From Favolaschia claudopus (Eukaryota > Basidiomycota > Agaricomycetes > Agaricales > Mycenaceae): 64,000 nt of DNA. This document shows positions 34,111 through 45,467 of the stretch, in pieces; the first letter of the stretch is position 1, and the number at the start of each line of letters is the position of its first letter. Where the stretch lies: the NCBI GenBank assembly GCA_037176885.1, contig JAWWNJ010000040.1, positions 1,364,001 to 1,428,000 of the forward strand, given 5' to 3'. The notes under the pieces were generated by a model that saw only the letters and a program-made list of their open reading frames with translations, had not been told where the DNA came from and searched no databases. The translations under genes and the position numbers were made by a program.

Positions 34111-35359
34111 TTGGTCGCCGTACTTAATTACTTTTGACTTGTTTACTCTACAATGGTTTTAATCAATTTGGTTGTGTTCACTATTTTCTATTGTGGTCTG
34201 AAATTTGAGCAAACCGCCCAGAAAATGTACAAACAACGCGAAGTAATTGGTGAAACTTTCGAACAAATTTTGCGGAAAATTACAAAGAGTTTCGGGTGAG
34301 AAGATATTTTTGATATAATTACAAACTGCCAGAAACTACAGATATTTTCGAACATTCTATCGATATTTCACCGAAATTTTCTCGGGAGGGTTTTCCTGAT
34401 GGAGCTGTTTCAGAATTCATTCTGGAAGATTGGGGCAGATCCTCACAAGGCTATCTCATTCGATCGGCTTCACGCGTACGTTGGTCTCTGGGATCATCTT
34501 TTTGACCAGATCAAAAATCGGGTTAATGCCGTGGAGGGGTTGGGGGCAAGAGAGCCTCTCTTGCCCCCACTCTCTTAGAGAGGGACATACTGTGCATCCC
34601 ACCTCAGAGTCTGAGACTTCCCCCAACCCCGTAACGTGCGGTTGGGTAGGAGCCTGGTTAATTGCCATGCACAACGTCCGAAATCCGCGAAGCTGTGTCG
34701 GACCGTGGGAAGTCCCACGTGCACTATAAGACGAGATGATTGCCGCCTGATGAGTCTCTTTAACAGACGAAACGCTGGTCCCCCGACAACCCACCTGTTA
34801 TTGCACAAGCTTTAACCAACTCACACCCAGTTGCAGGCTCTTGAAGTCCCCCTGGCTGTCCTCTCGAGCCTCCCCTCACTCATGATTCTGCCTGATAACC
34901 ATGGGGCAAGAATTTCCGAATCTTCATCAAGAAACAGTCCAGCAGCAACTTTCTGCTGGGTCTCCTAAGTTCTGGCCAAATACTGATGTCAAAAGAGAAA
35001 AATGAAATAATCCCAAAAAGGAAAGAGGAAGGAGAGAAGGAAAGGAGCGCAAGAAGGATCTCACCTAGTCTTCAGATCATGACCAGAGGTGTATTTAGAC
35101 CATAAAATAGAGTGTTCAGATATTCAAAATAATTTTTTTTCGCCTGCGGCGCGCAGACTGTGATTTAGGCCTGATAGGCACGTGAGTGATTCTAATAGTG
35201 CTGAAAATTCCCCGATTCGATTAAATTCGTGCCTCGGCACGCGCCGGTGTCAAATACTGAATCCCAAAACGGTTTATTCAAGCCGCGGGAACGCAAAATC
35301 ACGCAAGTCACACCCGTGACAAGGCATCAAAATCACTTTCCCATGCTCCAAGTTCAGGC
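34111..35359. other. Non-coding; one strong hairpin
   Basis: GGGGGCAAGAGAG and its complement form a near loopless 13-bp hairpin at 34540-34567. Overlapping frames on opposite strands at 34430-34808 are not supported as genes. Confidence 0.35.
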
Positions 35360-35367
35360 GCGTCTCG

Positions 35368-36157
35368 CAGTGACCGGCCGAAGGGCAAAGGCCTTAAAAG
35401 CTATAGCCCTATAGGTGGGCTATAATGAGGCCTATAGCATTCGTCGAACAAGTCTGAAGGTGGGGACTGGCAAATCACACCAAACAAATGTCTGTTTGGA
35501 CTTTGTTTGTTCGGAGTCGGTCCCGCCCCCCGCCCTCTACAGTGACGCTAAAAATCTGAAATAAATTGCAAATGAGTCCTGGGGCGAATCCTCAGGGAAT
35601 CTCCCGCGCTGATTTCCCAAATTTTCCCCAAGAAGGGCGGAACATCAACGCAGAAATGGCTGTGAAATGGCTTTGCACGGAGAAAATAATCATTTGCAGA
35701 ACAACAAGGGCCAAAATAAAAAATATGGCCGGGACATTCCCTGTAGACTACAAATACTAAGAGATTCTATACTCAAGTTGGGTGGAAAATGTCGACGGTT
35801 GAGGCTGCAGAAGGGACTGATGAGGGGCAGACATTTGATCACAGCCACTTGCCAGTCCCCACTGAAGGCCTTAAAGAGGGCTATAAAGTCACATGTCTTT
35901 GCTCCAGTCAACAGAGGCAGCGAGCGGAGTGAGTGGCACTAGCTCAGGTGCTGAACAACGGTTCATTTCGTCTGAAGGTTGATTCTGCTGTGTTTTCAAA
36001 GGTTTTTCTTCCAAAAATAATTGCAGCTTGAGGCATGGTCCAAGCGCTAACACGTGACATTCATAGGCCTATAAAGCCCTATAGCTATAGGCCTTTGCCC
36101 TTGAAAAGGGCTTTAGGGTCCGCCGACCCACTTTTAAGGCCTATAGGACGGTCACTG
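35368..36157. mobile_element. Non-autonomous hAT-type element (790 bp)
   Basis: Ends CAGTGACCGGCC and GGACGGTCACTG are flanked by an exact 8-bp duplication GCGTCTCG (35360-35367 and 36158-36165). The subterminal zones are rich in GGCCTATAG and TATAGCCCTATAG repeats. It contains another TIR element at 35460-35862 and no transposase. Confidence 0.92.
35460..35862. mobile_element. TIR element nested in the hAT-type element (403 bp)
   Basis: Inverted ends GTGGGGACTGGCAA..TTGCCAGTCCCCAC are flanked by TGAAG on both sides, a 5-bp duplication. Similarity between arms extends to CAGACATTTG/CAAATGTCTG. The superfamily is uncertain. The 64- and 91-codon plus-strand frames inside are unsupported. Confidence 0.7.
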
Positions 36158-36284
36158 GCGTCTCGCGTCGTGGCCGCCCGCTAGAGATTGTAGGCAGATG
36201 AGGGATTGAAGATAAATTATTACTAGCTTCTAACACAATTTAAGTACTTGTGCTACACTGCCGTACACTCTCTGTGCTCAAAAT

Positions 36285-36471
36285 AGGGGCGCTCAATTCT
36301 TAGCTCATCGGCTCGTCTCGTCCCAGAAATTTTTTAATTGCATGATGAGCTGATGAGCTGCTGATCCCACTCCGCATTTCTCTCCACTTCCCATCAAATT
36401 TTGATCGCCTCATCAAAAAATCGACATTTTACGGACGAGACGAGCTGACGAGCTAAGAATTGAGCGCCCCT
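36285..36471. mobile_element. MITE family A, copy 3 (187 bp)
   Basis: It has the same termini as copies 1 and 2, with a perfect 3-bp duplication aat. Only a few bases differ from copy 2. Confidence 0.92.
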
Positions 36472-36882
36472 AATGCTGCATGTATCGGACTAAGTAACAC
36501 CGTCAATGTTCTTTGTTCAAACTTCATTTGAGTCAACGGCACGCTAGATATTATTTGTCTGGTCTGCTACCAGTACTGAGCACAGAACTAACGAACTACG
36601 GAATTCTTGTAACTGCCTATGCCTTTCTCCCGCTGTGAACATTAGAAAATTGATTGATAAATCACAATTCACCATTTGCAGAAGTGGTAGACATACCTTG
36701 TAACAAATATCATCGTTCTGGGCCTCACGCCGATTCCAGAATGCAGTAGCCTCAGCGGAAACGGAAGGTGAACCTTCTGAGTTTGGAGTCTGTGCGCATG
36801 AACTCATTGAAGAGCCTAAACTTTGCCGTTGTGTGGACTGGGGAAACACTAGCCGTTGGCGGCATATACTGTAGTATTTCGT

Positions 36883-37186
36883 TCAATTCGTAAGCCGGTG
36901 TTGGGTGTGACACCCCTTACGAATTGACGGTGGCGGGGGCGGGGGCGGGGGCGCGGGAGCGGGGGGAGGGGGATTGGGTACAAACCACGGAGGCCCTGTG
37001 TACATATATGTTCCAAACCTCGCATCGTAATGATACCCGGGGGGAAAATTGGGACTGGGACTCGGACGAGGACCTATGAATCATATCAGCAACAATCCGA
37101 CGAAACTGTAAAGAGCACTCACTGATACGGGGGGCCCGATAGCTGCGCGACGCAGAAGGGCGAGCGGAGTTGAAACTAGCACTCAT
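36883..37186 (-). CDS. Small Pro-rich hypothetical protein (84 aa, two exons)
   Basis: ATG at 37186, exons 37186-37123 and 37073-36883, intron of 49 nt (GTGAGT..CATAG), stop at 36883; the spliced length is a whole number of codons. The N-terminus is Ser/Arg-rich (MSASFNSARPSASRSYRAPR), the second exon has PPGYHYDARFGTYMYTGPPW and then an (A)P-rich tract encoded by a GGGGGC repeat. There is no signal peptide. It lies 69 bp from a divergent ORF at 37256. Function is unknown. Confidence 0.4.
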
Positions 37187-37255
37187 TCTGGAGGACGGAG
37201 GGCAGCACGAGGGTTTATATGACCCATAGAACAAAAGGCAAGGAGAACAAAAAAG

Positions 37256-37468
37256 ATGGAGCCGAATAACAAAAGAGGTGCCAAGAGTCGCGAGGGTTCG
37301 GGCATGAACCGCCGCGGTCTATCTGTGAGCGTACAACGCGCAACAGCGACACAAGCGGCGAGTTCCTGCAAGCGTACAGTGCCTAGTAGTAGGCGGGAGA
37401 GGCTTGCCCTGCCGACGTACAACGTCGAACAGGGCGAGGAAGACGAACCTGAGTTTGATCGCACGTGA
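37256..37468 (+). CDS. Small basic hypothetical ORF (70 aa)
   Basis: An ATG frame starts MEPNNKRGAKSREGSGMNRR, is Arg/Ser-rich and ends with an acidic tail (EQGEEDEPEFDRT). It starts 69 bp from the divergent Pro-rich gene, so the two may share a promoter. No homologue is recognised. Confidence 0.3.
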   Translation: MEPNNKRGAKSREGSGMNRRGLSVSVQRATATQAASSCKRTVPSSRRERLALPTYNVEQGEEDEPEFDRT

Positions 37469-38484
37469 AAGCGGCTGCGGATGTGACTTGTGTGACGGCG
37501 CGCCGCTGAGCTGCACGCGCCGCGCGTGACGCGCCGACGCCTGTCACGCTCCGCGGAGTGTGACATCATCGGATCACATCAGCCGAAAATCGCAGCTCAC
37601 ATTTCTCAAGTCCACTCAAGGGCCCAGATTTGAACTCGGCTCCGCGGAAATTTCCAAAATTGAACCTCGACCATCCCGCCTACCGTAAGCGTGACGTGAC
37701 AAGTGATCTTCACAAGTTCGCGGCGTGAGTTCAAATTTCTTAATTTAATTTAATTTAATTTATTTTTTTTCGTTTCACCATTTCTATACCGCAACAAGTA
37801 AACTAACTACTAAGAAATGAGTTGTATTTTGCGCTCAGACTGCTTCAAAAAATCCAGAGACTATGCAGGGAGAGAGGAACCTTTATATGAGGTGCTCTGA
37901 GACTGTATTCAGCATAGAAACACGCCAAAGGAAGGAGGGAAAAAGAAACCGGCGAATCCCGGCTTATATAATATTAGCTAATAACATTCTGACGCGGTCC
38001 GAGGGGCGCGGTAACTAACAGAATAGCGAGGGCACCCAGCTGGTATATATAGAGTGTCTGTCTACGAGAGACTAGTCTCAACGGCGGGGCCGTTGGAGGG
38101 ACTGTCGGAGGGGTGGCGGCCTTGGCCGCAGTCGCGTAGGTAGGCTTTGTTGTATCTCCTTCAACCGGAGCAGTGGGCGTGGGCGTGGGGGGTGAATGTG
38201 AAGACCAATAGAATACCTGAAAACCATTCAGATCGGTTAAGTACTTCAGCTAGCACACAATTTATCGTCTTGTTCCTACAGTTGCGGCGCTCTGAAAACA
38301 TAGAAGGAAGGGCAGACAATAATATTATAATTTGGGGGTGAAGAGGTCAGCTCTAAGCCGCTAACTCCAGGTCGCAAGGCCGATGGGGGTGCCGAAGGAT
38401 AACCCATGCGAGCGCTGCAAAGACAGCCCAGACGAGGCAGGAGCATCGGCTAACCCATGAGAAGGCGGTAGAGCGAAATTCTAT
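37469..38484. other. Non-coding or decayed gag-like stretch
   Basis: On the minus strand, 38190-38050 reads a Pro/Ala/Thr-rich frame (ATAAKAATPPTVPPTAPP) typical of retroelement ORF1/gag N-termini, without a definable start or domain. ATTTA-type short tandem repeats lie at 37740-37765. Confidence 0.3.
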
Positions 38485-39200
38485 TATGCATCGACTCTCC
38501 TTCCTAGATGTTCCGCGTGAAGAGGCACTAATTCTTCAAGAGAGCGCCAATATTTTAGAAATGCATCTGAAGACCATCGACCCATTGCTTTCACGACGTC
38601 AGGATTAACGCCAGCCAAAAGCAGTTCTGTAGTACCGCCAATTCGAAAGCTATGGCCCGTGGTTCTGGGTTATCCCCTGTTATCCCGCACGCATCCAAAC
38701 TTCGTTGCAGCGAGAAAGAAATTTGGAGCGCGTTAAAACAGTGTGACCTGCGGGAGCAATACGAGAGGAGTGGGAGCGTATCATCGAGTGCGTTGACAGT
38801 GAGGTGGGTGCGGAGGGCCATATTGGGGTTAATTGGACTGGCTTGATCGACGAAGACCACATCGTCACCATTCTTCTTTGTTTTGGTGCGAGAACTGTGG
38901 CGCGATCATTACGATTCTATTTATAGATGTGCCGGTGTGTAGGAAGGAATTCAAGCGCGGCTGGAGACTGTGAAGATTGTACTCTAGAATCTCTCCAAGT
39001 CTGCATTGACCCCAGAAGGCAACACATGCCGCGGCAAAAATCGCGATGTCAGCGCTGCATTGATAGGAGGTCGCCGGGGACGTTTGGAAAGGTGGTGCGG
39101 TTGTAGATGTCGCAAACTGCGTCGACACGCGAGTTGCGGAGAGGGAACGATTAGGCATGAAATACCCGGAAGATTCCAAAGGGTTATCGGTGCGCATGGT
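38485..39200 (-). pseudogene. DIRS-type tyrosine recombinase, frameshifted
   Basis: Reading the minus strand in three frames gives the recombinase in order: AIFAAACVAFWGQCRLGEIL (box I arginine), TKTKKNGDDVVFVDQ, MALRTHLTVNALDDTLPLLS, TRSKFLSRCNEVWM, GHSFRIGGTTELLLAGV (H-x-x-R) and GRWSSDAFLKYWRSLEELVP (tyrosine motif). Stop at 38485. At least two frameshifts (near 38735 and 38690) kill the copy. This enzyme would integrate circular cDNA in DIRS elements. The matching RNase H lies upstream at 40307-40648, displaced by LINE ORF1 sequence. Confidence 0.8.
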
Positions 39201-39503
39201 GAGAGAATGATTTGATTTGATTTGATTTGAAGTTCTATACTATGCTGTACCTGGCCAACGGTAGGGCTATGCAGCAGTACAAGTAATGGGTCTGTAGGTT
39301 GCGTAATGTAGGAAATACGGGACTTTTAGAGTATAATGCAAAATGGAGAAGGAGAGAATTTGTATCGAAAGGAGAATGAGTTGGTAGGGTGAGACTCGTG
39401 GGCGCGGGTTATATGGGTGACAGATGTGGTGGAGAGAGGGTACAACAGTAGGAGCGGTGGGTCAAGAAGTAATTAAGGAAGTAAGAAGAAAAGCAATAAA
39501 AGT

Positions 39504-40310
39504 TTATGAGCAAGCAGTCTGAACGTAGGGAAGGGGATATATAGACGACTTATCCAAGGATTCCTGAAGCTCCTTCATTCTTGCCGCAAGCACCAGCGTG
39601 AGCTCCCTACGCTTGGGACAAGAGTACGAGTCTGCTCGATGCTTGCCGCCACAGTTGAGGCAGGAAACGGGGCCCGAACAAGAGGCGGAATGGGAAGGAT
39701 CAGATACAGGACTTGCACAGACAATACAGGAAGGTTTCTTGACATTGCACCGAGCTCGGGTGTGACCGTACTTGTGGCACCCCCAGCACTGCGAGATGCG
39801 AAGGTGCGGGAATCCGCGCTCGACCATGGGACTGGTGGAACAGAGAACCACACGGCCACGAGAGAGGGTGAGGTCGACCTTATCGCGCGACTGGAGAAGG
39901 AAGTAGACCGAACCTGCGACCTTCGGCTTGCGTCCACCGGCCAAGATCGCTGCAGTCTGAGTTTCGGAAGGCGGACGATTGACCCAGGTGGGTAGGCCTG
40001 TGACGGGCCCTAGGTCCGGGTTACACAGCTCAAATTCACGCTTGAGGTCCTTCATGTCAGTGACATCGCGAAACAAGACACCGTTGACTTGAAGGTGGGA
40101 ATGGAGAGCGACGGGCGCTATGCGAGCACCTGGAAAGACACCGTGACCCCAGCGTGCCCATTCCTCGTCCAGAATCTGCGTGTCTGCTGCTGAGGCGGGG
40201 ACGAGGAAGATGCTGGAGGCATTCTGCTTGACGGCGTAGAGAACAGTAGGAAGGGACAAGCCAACAAGATGCTTGTTGACGGCAGGCGGCGGAATTCGGG
40301 AGCGAATTAA
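39504..40310 (-). CDS. LINE ORF1 (gag-like) with three CCHC-type knuckles, 5'-truncated
   Basis: The open frame of about 260 codons ends at 39504. It contains the C-terminal ORF1 layout of I/Tad-like LINEs: an RRM-like segment (VALHSHLQVNGVLFRDV), NPDLGPVTGLPTWVNRPPS, and three knuckles, CWGCHKYGHTRARC, CIVCASPVSDPSHSASC and CLNCGGKHRADSYSC. It has no internal stop, so the insertion may be young. The 5' end begins next to the DIRS RNase H stop at about 40310, and no ORF2 follows. ORF1 proteins bind element RNA. Confidence 0.7.
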   Translation of the reverse strand, partial: LIRSRIPPPAVNKHLVGLSLPTVLYAVKQNASSIFLVPASAADTQILDEEWARWGHGVFPGARIAPVALHSHLQVNGVLFRDVTDMKDLKREFELCNPDLGPVTGLPTWVNRPPSETQTAAILAGGRKPKVAGSVYFLLQSRDKVDLTLSRGRVVLCSTSPMVERGFPHLRISQCWGCHKYGHTRARCNVKKPSCIVCASPVSDPSHSASCSGPVSCLNCGGKHRADSYSCPKRRELTLVLAARMKELQESLDKSSIYPLPYVQTACS

Positions 40311-40648
40311 CCACGCGAGGGTCTATCCGCTGGGTTGAGAGCGGAGGGGACATATGTGGTTGTAGTCCAAATTGAATGAGAGCGCATCAACGAAACAATT
40401 CGTCTCAAAACACGATTTTGTTCCGGGCTTCGCGATTTACCGGCCGCAAGTGCGCCGACAACGCCTTGATTATCAGAGCGAACATGAGAATGAACGTCCG
40501 AATGGCCAAGATGAATGTGCATGTTGTATGAGGTCTCTCCAAGTTTCCCGGGTTTAAACAGTGAGAGGTAAGTCAGAACATTGAGATATGTCGCGGGATC
40601 ACTGAGTTTGATGTCCCCGTAAAAGTATTTTAATACCTTCTTCTTCAC
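40307..40648 (-). pseudogene. DIRS-type RNase H C-terminal part
   Basis: The frame reads VRSDNQGVVGALAAGKSRSP and then YVPSALNPADRPSRG, the end of the RNase H of DIRS elements (aspartate in RSDNQG, PADxPSRG terminus). It supplies what is missing from the copy at 54115-55863. The RT is not present upstream. Confidence 0.7.
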
Positions 40649-42296
40649 GAATCCTCAAGCCCTTTGGTAGAATTATGCATTACTACTACTAGAATACATG
40701 CCGGAAAATTCCGGGGGCAAAAAGTAAAGAGAGGGAGCAGGAAATCGTGAATTCTGACCCCTTCTGTAGGCTGGATCTCCGGCATACAAATCATATTGTT
40801 CTCTGTCTAAGTAGATCGATACCAGAGACGATCCCTGAATTTCAAGTCCGCTTCGAGCTCGGACCGTGGAAGGAAGACGTAAAATCTCTGAAATCCCCCG
40901 CTCGCCCGCCACCCCCGCTCCAGCTTGGATTAGTCCGCATGCGTGCTAACACCCGAACTAGACGTGTTCTTCCCTCTCGAGGGCATTGCACCAGGATCGG
41001 AAACTGCGATGTTGACGCCATGATCTTTGAAGCGCAACGGGTAAACGGTGAAGCACTTAGCAGGCCGTACTCATATTGACTAAACGCTATTGACCCAACG
41101 ATGGAGCGCACCACGTGACTGACACGTCGTGAGCCTTCAAGTCCCCCCGAGGTGCCTCTCAGTACTAGCGCAGTACTATAAGTAGTTGCTACTGTAACAA
41201 GTTCTTTTTTTTGGAGTCCTTATTTTCCAAGCTCGTCCTTGTGTTGTTCTTGTGTGTGAGGGAATGTGAATATTAACAGAGTCATTGATATAATGTGATA
41301 TGTACCCAAAATGGACACAAATATTGAAATAATTCGTGATTTCTCATGTAAAGCTTTGCATCTCTCTCCACCTTTTGAGATACAACAGAGTGATTGGGAG
41401 AGAATGATAAGCCATATAGTATATACGAGTAGGTACTGTACTGATTTGTTCACACATTTGAGTACTGGCTTTGATGATTGATCTAACGTCGACTGACAGT
41501 GACTTCCAAGTTTACTGAATGATACACATAATACTACTGGGCATGTACTGAGGGAATATGTACAAGCCTTCAGAAAAGTTAACCAAGGCTCTACCGTCGT
41601 CGATTGTATTTTCCGGACTTGAAATGCACAACGTGTCAGTCACGTGGTGCGCTCCATCGTTGGGTCACAAGCTTAAGCACCCCGCCTTCGGCAGGGCCGG
41701 CTCGCTGCGCTCGCGTCCCTCCCTACGGCTGGTGCACAGCTTGTCGGGGCTCCGCCCCAAACCCCGGAGTATATAGAAGTAATTTTTTTGCTGGATTGTG
41801 TGCCCTCGGCGCCGCACTGCCGCTCGCTGAACTCGCGGCGCGCGGCGCCGGGGACCCCGTGATTTTCTGTCAAAAGTCACGTTACTAACGTCACCTTGTG
41901 TTTTCATGTATAGGATTAGCGTTTAGTCTCATATTGTGTGTTTGCTCATACCTCCTCCCCAGTGAGACTGAAGCCCTGCATCCCTCCAGACAGTCAATTT
42001 GTATTGAAAACACCGATCCTACCTTGGAACAGGCCGCAGCTGCTAACAGCATCTTGGCGACTTATCAGTATGATTCAAATGCTGCTTCGACCGTCCAGAG
42101 GTCATTAAAGCCTACAAAGAGCAATTAATTATCGAGACCCCCGACTGCACGTCCACGTCGGAGAAGGTCTCTCTCAATAACTTGAATAGGCTTGATGAGG
42201 ATGTTGACGTTTGTGATCAAATAACGTTGCCCTTGATAGTCGCTGACCACAAAAAAATCCCGTTTCCAGCTTTCTATAATCTCGGATGCCGCCTAT
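40649..42296. other. Non-coding; GC-rich repeat at 41660-41885
   Basis: 41660-41885 is an inverted relative of 12100-12290, with CGGCAGGGCCGGCTCGCTGC and GGGGCTCCGCCCCAAACCCC blocks ending in GTCAAAAGTCACG. A fragment with CTCCGGCATACAA and ATCATATT recurs at 40780 and 45005. A plus frame at 41898-42128 (76 codons) has no support. Confidence 0.45.
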
Positions 42297-42704
42297 ATGG
42301 AACGGCACCGCGAATTCGAGAGAATTGAGAAGGAAAAGAATCTCTACAAGCTTCAAGTGCGGGTTGGAGAGCTGCGGGGTATGGACATCTTTGAATTCAT
42401 AAAGGCGCCCGCTTCCTTGTTTTCTCCGCCACCCGACGTTAACGATGCGAATATGGAGGATTCCACATCCAATTTCAGAGAAGACTTCCAACGCCTAGAA
42501 GGTGAACGACAACCGAAGGAGATGATCATGAGTGCCCAGGAGCTGATGGATCTTTTGGGTGTTTACCTTGCCAAAAGCGGCAAAGAAAAAGGCACTATGT
42601 CTTGCGAAACGGCTATCTCAAGGCAAATGCCCGCTGGCGTTTCTTCGTCATCGGTAGAGTTAGCAACCACGTTTTCGTTTGCAGATACTCATATCAGAAC
42701 ATAG
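42297..42704 (+). CDS. Hypothetical ORF, coiled-coil-like (135 codons)
   Basis: The frame starts MERHREFERIEKEKNLYKLQ and is charged and helical, then SAQELMDLLGVYLAKSG, with a TAG at 42702. It may be an exon of the same decayed gene as the following DUF6729-like ORF. No function is assigned. Confidence 0.3.
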   Translation: MERHREFERIEKEKNLYKLQVRVGELRGMDIFEFIKAPASLFSPPPDVNDANMEDSTSNFREDFQRLEGERQPKEMIMSAQELMDLLGVYLAKSGKEKGTMSCETAISRQMPAGVSSSSVELATTFSFADTHIRT

Positions 42705-42761
42705 GAATCATACCCTGACCTTCCTTCCGGCTCATCATTATTTATCGACCCAGACTCTTGC

Positions 42762-43355
42762 ATGTGGCCTGCATGTCCAAAGTTAGAAGACCTCCTCGGT
42801 ATCCTTGTTGAAGGTTTTCAGTTGGTTCAGCCACGTCCGCTGCCACCAATTCTGGAAGTGGAGTTCAAACAACATCTATTCTATCTAACATCCGCCGTCA
42901 ACTCCACCTCCACCAGCTTTCAGCAAGCTATCCCTTCTCTGTACCACAGCCAAAAGACCTTCTGGCTCCCATCCTCTTCCCTTTATCTCGCATCGGTCTC
43001 TCCAAGCTCGGCGCATACGCCGACCAGTCACCGATTCTTTTACTGGGACCCGCTGCTCCTCGTGTTCAATGGTATAGCCTGTACCATTTGCAACTGCCCC
43101 CTGTCCAATCTAGGGCCTATCCGCTCAGGTCCCATCATGGTGTACGACTTTACTGGCCCATTCTACATTATCGGCTGCTCCTACATCTGCACCAACAGTC
43201 ACCTGTATGCTAGCACAGAACATGCTGTGTTTTGCACTCTTCCCGAGAAACTCCAGTACGAGTTTCCCGCGCATCTTCTGGCTTCCGAAGTCGGGACTGA
43301 AGCGGATATTTGGAGTTGGAAAGCTCGCGGCGTGTCCCGCGCAGTCTGGAATTAG
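42762..43355 (+). pseudogene. DUF6729-like domain remnant
   Basis: The frame contains FYWDPLLLVFNG, CTICNCPLSNLGPIRSGPI, FYIIGCSYICTNSHLYAS, YEFPAHLLASEVG and DIWSWKARGVSRAVWN. This order (WDP.., Cys pair, RP.V...FYIIGC.Y.C, EFPA.L, D.W.W...GVS...WN) recalls a basidiomycete domain of unknown function often found in repeated genes, which I believe is Pfam DUF6729. An in-frame TAG follows where the family usually continues, so the gene is truncated. The Cys pairs probably bind zinc. Confidence 0.45.
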
Positions 43356-43880
43356 AAATATAGGAGTTGAGCAAAGGACCGTCATCAAGCTTGTGACCGC
43401 GACCACTTGACGGATACGCGAGCAGGCACCCATTCTCAGGGATTAAACTTTCGAAAATTTCCAGATGATAATGTGTAAAGTACAACATTCATCATTCATT
43501 ATTCCATTATGGTGCTACGGTCTCGTCAGATGTCGTCTACAATGTAGCTACTGGCTGGCGTGAATGGAGGCATCGAGGAGAACGCGGGAGGGTGAGCTTG
43601 TGCTGAGTGCTGATTGTGATATATATGTTTGCTTGTGTAAATTCGTAGCGAGAATATAGTAAGGTCGCCCCATTTAGCTTTAATGGGGCGGCCAAAACTT
43701 GCCGACGGCCAGCTCAACCCGAGAGTTCCCCCGGATTGCGAAGTGCCAATATGTTCTGGGTGGAAGTATAAGCTATCTCCAGCGACCAAGCATATGTTTC
43801 ATCATTACATTATCACCTCAACTTCAAGTTGAACTCAACTCAATATCTCTGGGTGACTATCGACGAGGTTGCCGAGGATA
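43356..43880. other. Non-coding stretch
   Basis: No gene is seen; short frames on both strands are unsupported. Confidence 0.4.
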
Positions 43881-44050
43881 CTGTACCAATCTGTATGACT
43901 GAAACGTAACGCGTAACGGAGACCCGTTTCTGCTGACAAATCACCCATATATGGCAAGCCACCTTCCATAAAAGGGTGATTTGTAAGCCGTTTCAGTCGT
44001 TTCAGCCTGTAACGGTCCAAATTGCGTTTCAGTCATACAGATTGGTACAG
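43881..44050. mobile_element. Tc1/mariner-type MITE (170 bp)
   Basis: Perfect inverted ends CTGTACCAATCTGTATGACT plus GAAACG are flanked by TA. Inner arms (AAATCACCC/GGGTGATTT) extend the symmetry. It shares the CTGTAC start with the element at 23118. Confidence 0.9.
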
Positions 44051-45179
44051 TAATACTGAGTCGCACCGGGACCCTCGGCGCTACGTTTTGAACCTTCGGC
44101 GTGTTCAAGCTCAAGTTGTGTTCTTAGCACCACGGATATGTACAGATGCGGAAATAGGGAAGTATGTAGCGGCAGCCCGGCATTTCCAACCTTCACTGGC
44201 CTCTCCACGGCGGCTGCCCAATAACATATACAAACAACATAGCCACAAATGAGATCAAACCGTGCAGAATATTCGTATGCGTTGGCACTCACCCAAAAGA
44301 AATGTTTGTTACATTTCAGAGGGGCTCTTGAATGCTTAAAAGTACGTGTGCAAAGCCCTAGGTTTTAAAAATGAATCCAGAGGTCACAACCTGCCAATTA
44401 CCGCTAAAATGCGGCTTTCAAGTGTTTTAGTGGGGAGAATGACTCGGAAAAAAGGGAAGATCTCACTCATGTTGAGCGGTCACCGAAAAGCAAACGGACT
44501 TGTTGATCCCCAGCGATGGCAAGGTTCCGGCAGTTCAATCTGTTGCTTCTGATGCCTTTACCCGCTTTGACTGACTGCATTGCAAACATCCGCCTTTCCT
44601 CACCGACCCGCGTGGGCGGAAATTGAGATCCTCAACCACTGTTTGCTTGAAGAGCGCGGTGGCTGATACTTTGAAACGGTTTCATTCTCAACTTTTTTAA
44701 GCGGCTCGAAAAGCAAATCCGGAGTCAGTTGAAAACAGCCAATGCAAGAGACGAAACTCAAGTAATTTGGATGTTTTCAACCAGTACATACTGAGTGGAG
44801 CATTTAATGTAGCCTTGACTTGCTACCTTACACAGTCAAGCATTGACCTTTGAGATTTCCTTTTCAGGGGAATTGTAACAAGTCGGTCTTTGGTCGGGTA
44901 TAGTTGGTTCAGTATGTTGCTGAATAGATCTGAGTCTAACCCTTCAATTTATAATGGGTTTTGGATACGGATTTGCGCAAGCTCCCCCTTCTGTAGGTCG
45001 GGTCTCCGGCATACAATATCATATTCTCATCTGTGGCTATGTTGTTTGTATATGTCATCGGGCAGCCGCCGTGGAGAGGCTAGTCAAAAAATGAGTTCAG
45101 GCGTTTGGGCCACGCGAGTATACTATAAACCCCCCTCCCCCCTGGGAACTTCGCAGGAAAAAAAATTGGAAAAATATGA
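44051..45179. other. Non-coding stretch
   Basis: I see no supported gene. Short plus-strand frames at 44346-44552 and 44890-45216 have no motifs. Confidence 0.35.
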
Positions 45180-45467
45180 CATCAGGAAAAACCGAAATTG
45201 CCAAATGGTCTTTTGAGGATGACCACCCCCCTCCCACGTTTCTCTAGTGGTCTATGGGGGTCTATGGGAGTGGCAAAAGACGCCAAAGACACTTATAGAC
45301 ACTCAAAGATGATCATAGACAGCTTGGTCTTTGAGCGTCTTTGGACGTCTTTGAACGTCTTTGTTGTCCTTTGCCACTCTCATAGACACCCAGAGACCGC
45401 CAGAGAAACGTGGGAGGGGGGTGGTCGTTCTCAAAAGACCATTTGACAATTTTGGTTTTTCCTGATG
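45180..45467. mobile_element. Palindromic MITE-like element (288 bp)
   Basis: Arms of about 70 bp (CATCAGGAAAAACC.., TGGTCTTTTGAG, CACCCCCCTCCCACGTTTCT) are inverted copies. The core repeats GTCTATGG and GACGTCTTTG-like strings. No target duplication is clear. Confidence 0.7.
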
